DNA from: Acidobacteriaceae bacterium
Lineage (GTDB): Bacteria > Acidobacteriota > Vicinamibacteria > Vicinamibacterales > CAVVIG01
Length of the DNA: 9,470 bases
Assembly: GCA_031274845.1 (NCBI GenBank)
Contig: JAISPN010000033.1
Coordinates: 1 to 9,470 of the forward strand
Direction: 5' to 3'
Shown here piece after piece: positions 1 to 9,124 of this stretch (the first letter of the stretch is position 1; each line of letters opens with the position of its first letter). Below the pieces are notes generated by a model. The model searched no databases, had not been told where the DNA came from, and was given only the letters and a program-made list of their open reading frames with translations. A program made the translations under genes and the position numbers.

Positions 1-356
1 CCACGCTCGCCAGGGCTTCTGTGCGCCGCGGCGCGCTGCTCGAACACGTCGGCAAACAGATCACCGAAGGTCGAGGCCGCCGCGCCCTCTGTGCTCATCG
101 AGAAATCAAAGCCCTCGAACCCGAACGCCACCGACCCGTCGCCGCCCGGCAGCACACCGCCCGCGTCGTAGTGCTGCCGGCGCGCGGGATCGCTGAGCGT
201 CTCGTACGCCTCGGAGATTTCGAGGAACTGCCGCGCCGCCATCCGGTCCCCGGGATTGATGTCCGGATGGAGCCGGCGCGCCAGCCGCTTGTACGCGCGC
301 TTGATCTCGTCAAGCGAGGCCGCGCGCGTGATGCCGAGTATGAGATAGAGATCCAT
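1..356 (-). CDS. dnaJ: DnaJ-type co-chaperone, N-terminal part (cut by window edge)
   Basis: This is a J-domain protein that would stimulate the DnaK ATPase and deliver unfolded clients. Only the first 118 codons are inside the window; the C-terminus lies beyond position 1. The J domain spans about residues 2-64, opening MDLYLILGI, with the invariant HPD at 30-32 followed by INPGD, and closing with SDPARRQHYD (residues 55-64). A short glycine-containing linker follows, with FEGFDFS and then FGDLFADVF, as seen before the substrate-binding part of many DnaJ proteins. Whether the zinc-finger and C-terminal domains exist cannot be seen. The ATG at 356 is chosen because an in-frame TGA lies three codons upstream; a GTG directly before it is the only other choice. 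No clear Shine-Dalgarno precedes it. It follows dnaK by 28 bases on the same strand, so the two are very probably co-transcribed, with grpE absent from between them. Confidence 0.93.
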   Translation of the reverse strand, partial: MDLYLILGITRAASLDEIKRAYKRLARRLHPDINPGDRMAARQFLEISEAYETLSDPARRQHYDAGGVLPGGDGSVAFGFEGFDFSMSTEGAAASTFGDLFADVFEQRAAAHRSPGER

Positions 357-384
357 CACACGTCACATCGCTAAGCGCGTGCGA

Positions 385-2316
<1,932 letters not shown>

Positions 2317-2325
2317 TCCCGTATA

Positions 2326-2329
2326 CCTC
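2326..2329 (-). promoter_or_regulatory. dnaK ribosome binding site
   Basis: GAGG lies 9 bases before the ATG at 2316. It overlaps the alternative ATG at 2331, so it decides in favour of the shorter, family-like start (MSKII) over MRYTGMSKII. Confidence 0.65.
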
Positions 2330-2370
2330 ATCGCGCCATGCGCGCTTTCTTTAAAAGTGACAACTTCACA

Positions 2371-2399
2371 AGTATAAAATATGAGTCCTTACTAGTCAA
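2371..2399 (-). promoter_or_regulatory. Sigma-70-type promoter of dnaK-dnaJ
   Basis: On the minus strand TTGACT (2399-2394) and TATACT (2376-2371) are separated by exactly 17 bases, each one base from the sigma-70 consensus hexamer. The stretch around it is AT-rich, unlike the flanking genes. Transcription would begin near 2364 and leave a leader of about 48 bases before the dnaK ATG. A vegetative promoter of this strength on a heat-shock operon fits control by a repressor rather than by an alternative sigma factor; that is inference. Confidence 0.75.
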
Positions 2400-2400
2400 T
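2380..2400 (-). promoter_or_regulatory. Possible HspR operator (HAIR-like) over the dnaK -35
   Basis: The minus strand reads ATTGACT, seven bases, then ACTCATA. The HspR-binding inverted repeat known from actinobacteria (HAIR) is CTTGAGT-N7-ACTCAAG. The spacing is exact and 10 of 14 arm positions agree, five in each arm, but the two arms here are only partly complementary to each other. The site covers the -35 and most of the spacer, where a repressor would block polymerase. The protein itself is not in the window, so this is a suggestion. Confidence 0.4.
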
Positions 2401-2485
2401 GTTTAAAACCAGAAATCGCCCGAACGCCAATCGTTACACCAATAGCGGGCACAACCGAGGCCGCGCGAGGCGATAATAACGAGCG

Positions 2486-4813
2486 TTGACCCATTACGTC
2501 GTTCGTTTTGCCCGCAACGCTGGCCTCGTCGCGCTGTTCATCGTGGCCGCACTCCTCGGCTCCGTGAGCGGCCTGCTCTTCGCGTATGCAGGCGACCTGC
2601 CGCAAATCTCAGCGCTCGACAACTACACGCCGAGCACGATTACGCGCGTGCTTGGCGCCAACGGTCAGGTGATCGGGGAGTTTGCGACCGAGCGCCGAGT
2701 GGTCGTCGGCTACGACGACATCAACCCGCTGCTCCGCGAAGGCATCATCGCCACGGAGGACGCGGAATTCGAACAGCACTTTGGCGTCGACATGTGGCGC
2801 GTCGCCGCGGCCGGCATCAAGGACATCATCGAGCGCCGCCGCGCGCAGGGCGCCAGCACGCTGACGCAGCAACTCGCCAGAAACCTCAAGGATCAATTCG
2901 GTCTCACCTCGAAAAACGAAGAGACGACCGCCGAATCGCTCGAACGGAAGATCAAGGAAATCATCCTCGCGATTCAGATTGAAAAGCGCTACACGAAGCG
3001 CGAGATCTTCACGATCTACTGCAACCAGATGTACCTCGGGCACGGCGCCTACGGCGTCGAAGCCGCGTCGCAAATCTACTTCGGCAAGAGCAATAAGGAT
3101 CTATCGCTTGAAGAAGCGGCGCTCATCGCCGGCAGCTTCCAGTCGCCCGAACGTCAGAGTCCGTATGTCGATATGCGACGCGCGACCATCCGTCGCAACG
3201 TCGTCCTGCAGCGGATGGCCGACGAACGGTACATCTCGCAAAAAGACGCGGACGACGCGAAAAACAGACCGATCGTCACGCGCGGACAGCCCACACAGCC
3301 GCCCGGAATCGCGCCCTACTTCGTCGAGGAAGTGCGCAAGTATCTGGAGCGCGTCTACGGCGCCAAGGCGCTCTACGAACATGGCCTCTCGGTGACGACG
3401 ACGCTCGATCCGGCGCTGCAGACGCTCGCCAATAATGCGCTCGAACATGGACTCCGCGCCTACGAGAAACGTCATGGCTGGCGGAAGCCGACGCGGAACG
3501 TGTTGACCGAAAAGCACACGATCGAAGGCTTTAACGACGAGCGCTGGAATCGTCCGATGAACGCTGGCGACTACGTTCCGGCACTCGTCGAGTCCGCGCC
3601 CAAGACCGGCCCGGCGCGCCTGCGCATCGGCGCCTTCCACGCGGATCTCGATCGCGCGGACTACCAGTGGACGCGCAAGACATCGACGGCGGATCTGTTC
3701 GCGCCCGGCGATCTGGTCGACGTCGCGATCGTCAAAAAAGATGAGGCCGCGAAGACGCTGACAGTGACGCTCGAACAGGCGCCAGCCGTTCAGGGCGCCA
3801 TCATCGCCATCGACAATCGCACCGGCCAGATCAAAGCGATGGTTGGCGGATCGAGTTTCGTCCGCAGCAAGTTCAATCGCGCGGTTCAGGCGTACCGGCA
3901 ACTTGGCTCCACGTTCAAGCCTCTCGTCTACACCGCGGCCATCGACCGCGGCTTCACGCCAGCGTCGATCATCGTCGACGAACCGGTCACCTACCCCAGC
4001 GGCAGCGGTCAGCCGTGGACCCCGCAAAACTACGATCGCAACTTTGAAGGCGCGATTACGCTGCGCTGGGCGCTTGAGGATTCACGCAACATCCCCGCGA
4101 TCAAGATGATGGATACGCTTGGGGCCAAGACGGTGCTCGACTACGCCAAACGATTCGGCTTCGAGGAAAACTTTCCGCCGTACCTGCCGATTGCCCTCGG
4201 CGCTGGTGATGCCACGCTGCTCGAAGTGACCAGCGCCTACACCACGTTCCCGAATCAGGGCGTCCGGATGAAACCGTTTTCAGTGCTCTCGGTGAAGGAT
4301 CGCGACGGCAACCTGCTCGAGGAAAACCGCAGCACGCCGAGCGATGTCATTCGCGCCGACACGGCGTACGTGATCACCAGCATCCTCCGCGGCGTCCTCG
4401 TGCGCGGCACCGGCATCCGCGCGGCCAGCATGGCGGCGACGTGGCCGCTCGCAGGCAAAACGGGAACGGTTGACGACAACACCGACGCGTGGTTCATCGG
4501 CTACGACCCCGACATCACGGTTGGCGTCTGGGTCGGCTTCGACGACAAACGCAAATCGCTCGGGACAGCCGAACAGGGATCGTTTATCTCCCTGCCGATC
4601 TGGATGGAGTTCATGAAGAGCTACATCGCCGAGCGCTCGTCAACCGTCGAGACCCCACCGGAGTTTCAGGCGCCCGGCAACATCGTGTTCGTCGCGGTGA
4701 ACAAAAACGACGGCAGCGTGGTAACGAACAGCGGCAGCGGCACCATCACTGAAACGTTCATCGCTGGCACGCAGCCAAACAGCGGCAATACCGCTCCGGC
4801 GCCGCCGCAATAA
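2486..4813 (+). CDS. mrcA: Bifunctional class A penicillin-binding protein (PBP1A type)
   Basis: This is a peptidoglycan synthase that polymerises lipid II into glycan strands and cross-links them in the periplasm. The 775-residue product has a short cytosolic start, one membrane anchor (about residues 12-35), a GT51 glycosyltransferase domain (about 60-230) and a transpeptidase domain (about 435-715). GT51 motifs are EDAEFEQHFG (catalytic Glu at 91), GASTLTQQLARN (122-133), RKIKEI and the YCNQMYLGHGAYGVEAAS region. The transpeptidase motifs are STFK (475-478, nucleophile Ser475), SRN (533-535) and KTGT (658-661). The segment between the domains (about 325-435) matches the extra OB-like region of PBP1A. 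The tail is Asn/Ser/Thr/Pro-rich. The TTG at 2486 is the only start that keeps the whole membrane anchor, since a stop codon lies three codons upstream; its Shine-Dalgarno is weak (a GAGG ends at 2470, 15 bases away). The gene diverges from dnaK and converges on murJ. Confidence 0.96.
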   Translation: MTHYVVRFARNAGLVALFIVAALLGSVSGLLFAYAGDLPQISALDNYTPSTITRVLGANGQVIGEFATERRVVVGYDDINPLLREGIIATEDAEFEQHFGVDMWRVAAAGIKDIIERRRAQGASTLTQQLARNLKDQFGLTSKNEETTAESLERKIKEIILAIQIEKRYTKREIFTIYCNQMYLGHGAYGVEAASQIYFGKSNKDLSLEEAALIAGSFQSPERQSPYVDMRRATIRRNVVLQRMADERYISQKDADDAKNRPIVTRGQPTQPPGIAPYFVEEVRKYLERVYGAKALYEHGLSVTTTLDPALQTLANNALEHGLRAYEKRHGWRKPTRNVLTEKHTIEGFNDERWNRPMNAGDYVPALVESAPKTGPARLRIGAFHADLDRADYQWTRKTSTADLFAPGDLVDVAIVKKDEAAKTLTVTLEQAPAVQGAIIAIDNRTGQIKAMVGGSSFVRSKFNRAVQAYRQLGSTFKPLVYTAAIDRGFTPASIIVDEPVTYPSGSGQPWTPQNYDRNFEGAITLRWALEDSRNIPAIKMMDTLGAKTVLDYAKRFGFEENFPPYLPIALGAGDATLLEVTSAYTTFPNQGVRMKPFSVLSVKDRDGNLLEENRSTPSDVIRADTAYVITSILRGVLVRGTGIRAASMAATWPLAGKTGTVDDNTDAWFIGYDPDITVGVWVGFDDKRKSLGTAEQGSFISLPIWMEFMKSYIAERSSTVETPPEFQAPGNIVFVAVNKNDGSVVTNSGSGTITETFIAGTQPNSGNTAPAPPQ

Positions 4814-4822
4814 CCTTCCGCG

Positions 4823-6442
4823 CTACGTCGATCGCTGACGTCCCCGGGCCACAAGCGCGACCGCCGCCGGCACGCCGAGCAGCCACGTCGACGCCAGATA
4901 GATCACCCCGAACGCGCCAAGAATCACGCCCGCGGTCACAATCGGCGATCCCATTGGCATCATCCACTTGAGGCTCCAGCCCACGGCCACGCCCACAAGC
5001 GAGGCGCTCCACAACCGCACGAGTTCGCTCGCCTGCATGCCGACCGCGCCGACGCGCATCCTCACATTGCGCCGAAGCAACCCCATCTCAATCCAGCCAG
5101 CAATCCCCGCCGAGGCCGTGAGCCCCGCCGCGCCCCACGCGGGATTTATCGCGAGCAACGCGGGCAAGGGAATCGCGCACAGATACCCCAGCACCGTCGT
5201 CGCCACGACTCTGACCATGGCGAAGCGAAGCGGCGTCCGCGTATCGCGCAACGCGTAGAGCGCGGACGCGTATAAACGCGCGTGCGTCGACGCCAGCAAG
5301 CCGACCGCCGACCCGGCGAGAATGCCCCAGACGTACAGCGAGTCCTCGCGCACGAAGCGGCCGGTCTGAAACAACGCCGCCGCCGTGACATCGCCGAACG
5401 CCAGAAAGACCGCGGACGATGGGACGACGAAGAAGGCGATCTGACGCAGCCCGCGCTCCAGCCGATGACGAAGCTCCGCGTATCCCTCGTCCTGCGCGAC
5501 GCCAGACATCGCCGGCAGTTCCGCCGCCGACACCGAGATCCCGAACAGACTGACCGGCAGCGTATACAGCGTCTGCGCGTTCATCAGACCAGCCACCGCG
5601 CCGGTCGGCAGCAGGCTGGCGAGCAACGTGTCGATATACGCGCTCAGTTGCACGACACCGCGGCTGATAAACGCCGGCACGAAATTACGAATCACCGTGC
5701 CAACCGTCGCGTCATCACCAGCAGCGCCGGACGCCGTTCTGAATCCACTCGTCACGTACGTGAACACGTGCGGCGCGACCGAGAGGACGACCGGAAGCTG
5801 GACCACGACCTGCAGCACGCTGCCGACGACCGACGCCCAGGCGAGCACGAGCACGAGCGCCGACAAATCCGGCGTCCCGCCGTACCACACGAGCGCCACA
5901 ATCATGGCGACGCTCCAGACGATCGGCGCGGCGTAGGAGAGAAAAAACCGTCGATGACTGTTGAGGATGCCCAGACACCATGCCGAGAGCACCAGCAGCC
6001 CCGCGCCGGGAAACAGGATGCGCACGACATGAATCGTCAGCGCGCGCTTCGAGCCCGTGAAGCCAGGCGCGACAGCGCCAATGAGCCACGGCGTCACCGT
6101 CACGCCAACGAGCACGAGGATGGCCACAGTCAAGGCCAGCAGCGCACCGACGCCGGCCGCCACGCGATCGGCGCGCTCCCGCTCGCCGCGCGCCAGCAGC
6201 CGCGAGTACACCGGGATGAACGACGCCGACAGCGCGCCTTCGCCAAACAGGTTCTGGAGCAGATTCGGAATACGAAAGCCGGCCGCCCAGGCGTCCGCCG
6301 CTTCGGTGCTGATGCCGAAGTAGTGGCTGATCACGCGCTGCCGGACGAGACCGACGATCCGGCTGGCAAAGATCCCCGCCGCGACGAGCACCGCCGCGTG
6401 GCGCGATCGCTCCGGCGGCGTCTCAGTCTTCTTCGTCGGCAA
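4823..6442 (-). CDS. murJ: Lipid II flippase MurJ (MviN family)
   Basis: This is a polytopic inner-membrane protein of the MOP exporter superfamily that moves lipid II to the periplasmic side for peptidoglycan synthesis. The 539 residues are almost entirely hydrophobic helices. The N-terminal signature is clear: ASRIVGLVRQRV, then ADAWAAGFRIPNLLQNLFGEG and ALSASFIPVYSRL. By alignment by eye, Arg28, Arg34 and Asp50 match the functionally important Arg18, Arg24 and Asp39 of E. coli MurJ, whereas E. coli Arg52 corresponds to Gln here, as in the LLQNLFGEGALS branch of the family. The start is TTG at 6442, inside the last 20 bases of prfB, with no strong Shine-Dalgarno; a GTG at 6391 would also keep all membrane segments. 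The overlap suggests translation coupled to prfB. It ends 9 bases from the end of the convergent PBP1A gene, with which it shares the pathway. Confidence 0.96.
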   Translation of the reverse strand: MPTKKTETPPERSRHAAVLVAAGIFASRIVGLVRQRVISHYFGISTEAADAWAAGFRIPNLLQNLFGEGALSASFIPVYSRLLARGERERADRVAAGVGALLALTVAILVLVGVTVTPWLIGAVAPGFTGSKRALTIHVVRILFPGAGLLVLSAWCLGILNSHRRFFLSYAAPIVWSVAMIVALVWYGGTPDLSALVLVLAWASVVGSVLQVVVQLPVVLSVAPHVFTYVTSGFRTASGAAGDDATVGTVIRNFVPAFISRGVVQLSAYIDTLLASLLPTGAVAGLMNAQTLYTLPVSLFGISVSAAELPAMSGVAQDEGYAELRHRLERGLRQIAFFVVPSSAVFLAFGDVTAAALFQTGRFVREDSLYVWGILAGSAVGLLASTHARLYASALYALRDTRTPLRFAMVRVVATTVLGYLCAIPLPALLAINPAWGAAGLTASAGIAGWIEMGLLRRNVRMRVGAVGMQASELVRLWSASLVGVAVGWSLKWMMPMGSPIVTAGVILGAFGVIYLASTWLLGVPAAVALVARGRQRST

Positions 6443-7557
6443 CAGCGTCGCCCAGTGTGCCGGTCGCGCGTTTCATCAAGTACACCTTGATGAACTCGTC
6501 GATGTCGCCGTCGAGCACTCGCGTCGGATCGGACGCCTGCTCCTTCGTGCGATGGTCCTTGACCATTTGATACGGATGGAGCACGTAGCTGCGAATCTGA
6601 CTGCCGAAGGCGATGTCCTTCTTCACGCCGCTGATCTGCTGCAGCTTCTCGTGTTGCTCGCGGAGCTTGATGTCGTACAACCGCGCCTTGAGCACGCGCA
6701 TCGCTGAATCGCGATTCCGGTGCTGCGATCGCTCGTTCTGGCACGACACGACGATCCCGGTCGGCAGGTGCGTGATGCGGATCGCCGAATCGGTGACGTT
6801 GACGTGCTGACCGCCCGCGCCGCTCGATCGATACGTGTCGACGCGGATGTCTTTCTCCGGCACCTCGATGTCCACATCGTCCGGCAGTTCGGGCCACGCA
6901 TACACCGAGGCAAACGAGGTGTGCCGCCGCGCGGCTGAATCGAAGGGAGAAATCCGCACCAGACGGTGGACGCCCACCTCCGCCGAGAGCAGTCCGTAGG
7001 CGTGCTCGCCCGTCACGGTGACGGTGGCGCTCTTCAGGCCCGCTTCGTCGCCGGGTTGATAGTCGATGACTTCGCGTTTGAATCCGCGGCGCTCCGCCCA
7101 GCGCAGGTACATGCGAAGCAGCATCTCCGCCCAATCCTGCGACTCGGTGCCGCCGGCGCCGGGATGAATCGCAAGAATGGCGTTTTTTCGATCGTGCTCG
7201 CCGCCGAGCATCTTCTTGATCTCGCCAGCCTGCACTTCCTCGTCGAGCGCGTCGAGCCCTTGCACGAGCTCGCTGTCGACGGTCTCGCCCGCCTCAGCCC
7301 ACTCGAACAACACCTGCAAGTCCTCGCCGCGCTTCTTGAGCGACCGCGTCAGATCGCGGTCCTGCTCCAGACGCCGGCGGCGCTGCAGAATCTTCTGCGC
7401 TTCCGCCTGATCTTTCCAGAAATCAGGCGCCGAGGCGCGCGCCTCGAGCCGATGGAGTTCGTCTTCGGGTGTGGCGGCTTCAAAGATAGCTACGCAGATC
7501 ATCAGCGCGGGTGCTGAGGTCTTCGTAGCGTTTCCGGAGGTCTTCGATCGTGGGCAT
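6423..7557 (-). CDS. prfB: Peptide chain release factor 2, with programmed +1 frameshift
   Basis: RF2 recognises UGA and UAA in the ribosomal A site and triggers peptide release. The coding sequence is in two parts: 25 codons from the ATG at 7557 to 7483 (MPTIEDLRKRYEDLSTRADD, then LRSYL), ending at an in-frame TGA (7482-7480), and the main frame from 7481 to 6423. Skipping the T at 7482 fuses them into 377 residues, close to the 365-366 of well-known RF2 proteins. In that numbering the anticodon-like SPF is at 203-205 and the catalytic GGQ (in SGAGGQHVN) at 248-250, almost the E. coli positions. The main frame also has its own ATG at 7502, but it has no Shine-Dalgarno and would drop the conserved first helix, so frameshifting is the better reading. 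The start overlaps the lnt stop by one base (TGATG), and the end overlaps murJ by 20 bases. Confidence 0.96.
7479..7488 (-). promoter_or_regulatory. prfB programmed +1 frameshift site
   Basis: The minus strand reads TAT CTT TGA A. Ribosomes pausing at TGA slip forward one base from CTT to TTT and continue with GAA. In the well-studied sites TGA is followed by C and an AGGGGG element lies three bases before CTT. Here the base after TGA is A, and the six bases before TAT are CGTAGC, which would pair poorly with the anti-Shine-Dalgarno. Low RF2 should raise frameshifting, giving autoregulation. Confidence 0.9.
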
Positions 7558-9038
7558 CAGTGTCCTTGAACGTCAGGCGCTATTTTATACCGGCGCCACG
7601 CGGCTTTATACCGGCGCCACGCGGCGACGAGCAGCAGGAGCGTTGCCAGCGTGCACAGGTACGCAAACAGATCCCCCGTCCGCGTATAGAGCGTCGTCTC
7701 GGTGATAAATCTGACGTCGCCAACGATGACATCTGGCGCGAAGAGACCGCCGCGCGCCAGCACGCGGCCATACGGGTCCACGATGCCGCTGATGCCGGTG
7801 TTCGCCGCGCGCACCAGATACCGGCCGTTTTCAATCGCCCGCATCGAGGCTTGCGCGAAGTGTTGGTACGGCGCCGACGTCTCGCCAAACCACGCATCGT
7901 TGGTGATGGTCGTCAACAACTGACTGCCGCCCGCCACGAACTGCCGCACGAGATCGGGATAGACCACCTCGTAGCAGATCGCCGTGCTCGCGTACCGATC
8001 GCCCACCGGCAACAACGTCGCGGAGGTGCCCGGAGAAAAATCCGACACCGCTTCGACGAGCCGCGACGCAAAAAAGAAGAGGTTCTTGAGCGGCACGTAC
8101 TCGCCAAACGGCACGAGATGGATCTTCTGGTACACGGCGCGCGTGTTGCCGTCAGGCCCCACGACGTACGCCGAGTTGTACCAGCGGTTGTCAGCCCCGG
8201 TCCGATCCACCTGATCGCTGCCAAAGAGCAGCGTCGCGTGGTTGCCCCGCGCCAGCCCTCGGACCACTTCCGCGCTCGCCAGATTTTCGGCAAACCGGAA
8301 CGGCATCGCCGACTCCGGCCACAGGATGAAGGTGGCGCCCTTGTCCGCCGCCCGCTGCGACATCGTCAGGTAGTCGCGAAAGATCTGCGACGCGCGCTGG
8401 TCGCCCCATCGCTCGTCCTGACTGACGTTGCCTTGAATCAAGCCGACGCGTACAGGCTCGCCACCAGACACCAGACGGCCGCTATGAATGCGGAGACTGC
8501 CCCACACCACGACCACGGCCACCGTCGCGACAACGACAACGAGCGGCGTGCGTGCGGTGCGTTCACGACCGACGCGCGCGAGCATCAGGATCGCCAGCGC
8601 CGCGCTGACCGACGCCACGAGCGCCGACACCCCATAGACGCCGAAGAGACTGGCCACCTGCGCGATCGGAAGCGTCTCGACCTGACTGTAGCCAAGCAGC
8701 ACCCAGGGAAAGCCGGTGAAGAGACGCGTGCGTCCAAGTTCCGTGGCGACCCAGACGAGTGGCGCCGACATCAGCATCGGCGTCCCGCCTGCCGCGACAA
8801 GACGCGCGGTCACCATGGCGAAAATCGCCGGAAAGAGCGCCAGATACGCGATGAGCGCCAGGTTGACGAGGATGGCGACCGGCAGCGACAGGCCGCCGTA
8901 GACCACCATGACGCGCGTGATCCAGTAGACCGTCCCCGCAAAGTAGACGAAGCCGGTCGTGAGTCCGAGCAGCGCCGCGCGTGAAAAAGGCTGTGTGCCG
9001 AGCGCGACGAGCAGCGGCACGAGCGCCACCCATGCCAC
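7557..9038 (-). CDS. lnt: Apolipoprotein N-acyltransferase
   Basis: This inner-membrane enzyme transfers an acyl chain to the N-terminal cysteine of lipoproteins, the last maturation step. The protein has several N-terminal membrane helices, a periplasmic nitrilase-fold domain (about residues 195-445, counted from the GTG at 9038) and a final helix (about 457-473). The catalytic triad is visible: Glu242 in LWPESAMPF, Lys305 in YQKIHLVPFGEY and Cys355 in STAICYEVVYPD, with the lid-type ITNDAWFG after it. GTG at 9038 is the first ATG/GTG/TTG in frame, but the same frame continues upstream without a stop and encodes a typical first Lnt helix (ALALSALSGALLALSFPKFG). The true start is therefore probably near 9122, where a CTG follows the previous stop by 2 bases, giving 521 residues, close to the 512 of E. 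coli. The C-terminus carries a doubled AAWRRYK. The TGA stop overlaps the prfB start. Confidence 0.95.
   Translation of the reverse strand: MAWVALVPLLVALGTQPFSRAALLGLTTGFVYFAGTVYWITRVMVVYGGLSLPVAILVNLALIAYLALFPAIFAMVTARLVAAGGTPMLMSAPLVWVATELGRTRLFTGFPWVLLGYSQVETLPIAQVASLFGVYGVSALVASVSAALAILMLARVGRERTARTPLVVVVATVAVVVVWGSLRIHSGRLVSGGEPVRVGLIQGNVSQDERWGDQRASQIFRDYLTMSQRAADKGATFILWPESAMPFRFAENLASAEVVRGLARGNHATLLFGSDQVDRTGADNRWYNSAYVVGPDGNTRAVYQKIHLVPFGEYVPLKNLFFFASRLVEAVSDFSPGTSATLLPVGDRYASTAICYEVVYPDLVRQFVAGGSQLLTTITNDAWFGETSAPYQHFAQASMRAIENGRYLVRAANTGISGIVDPYGRVLARGGLFAPDVIVGDVRFITETTLYTRTGDLFAYLCTLATLLLLVAAWRRYKAAWRRYKIAPDVQGH
7563..7567 (-). promoter_or_regulatory. prfB ribosome binding site
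   Basis: AAGGA lies 5 bases before the ATG at 7557 and inside the last codons of lnt. It fixes the start of the short first frame of prfB, which in turn supports the frameshift reading. Confidence 0.75.
7584..7625. repeat. Perfect 21-base tandem duplication in the end of lnt
   Basis: Two identical 21-base units (7584-7604 and 7605-7625, each beginning tttataccgg on the plus strand) stand directly head to tail. On the minus strand each encodes AAWRRYK, so the duplication keeps the frame and adds seven residues to the basic cytosolic tail after the last membrane helix of Lnt. No mismatch between the copies suggests that the duplication is recent. Confidence 0.95.
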
Positions 9039-9124
9039 GGCAGACGTCCCGAATTTGGGAAAGCTGAGCGCGAGCAGCGCGCCGGAGAGTGCGGACAGCG
9101 CGAGCGCCGACGTCCGCGACAGCC

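Noticed and set aside
2356..2370. Inverted repeat GTGA-CAACT-TCAC near the dnaK transcription start
   Set aside because: Only 4 base pairs without extension; such repeats are common by chance, and it does not match CIRCE (TTAGCACTC-N9-GAGTGCTAA).
3101..4027. A 308-codon minus-strand frame inside the PBP1A gene
   Set aside because: It lies antisense to conserved glycosyltransferase and transpeptidase motifs and resembles no protein.
4814..4845. Bidirectional terminator between PBP1A and murJ
   Set aside because: The only hairpin seen (ACGTC/GACGT, 4825-4841) has a 5-base stem and no T-run on either strand, so I cannot support a factor-independent terminator.
5282..6490. A 402-codon plus-strand frame opposite murJ
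   Set aside because: Its Arg/Gln/His/Asp-rich composition is that of a shadow frame, and murJ explains the region completely.
6423..7502. prfB as a simple 359-codon gene starting at ATG 7502
   Set aside because: No ribosome binding site precedes this ATG, the conserved first helix would be missing, and the upstream 25-codon frame with AAGGA and a CTT TGA slip site explains the gene better.
7560..8984. A 474-codon plus-strand frame opposite lnt
   Set aside because: Low-complexity Arg/His-rich shadow of a well-supported lnt; no domain is recognisable.
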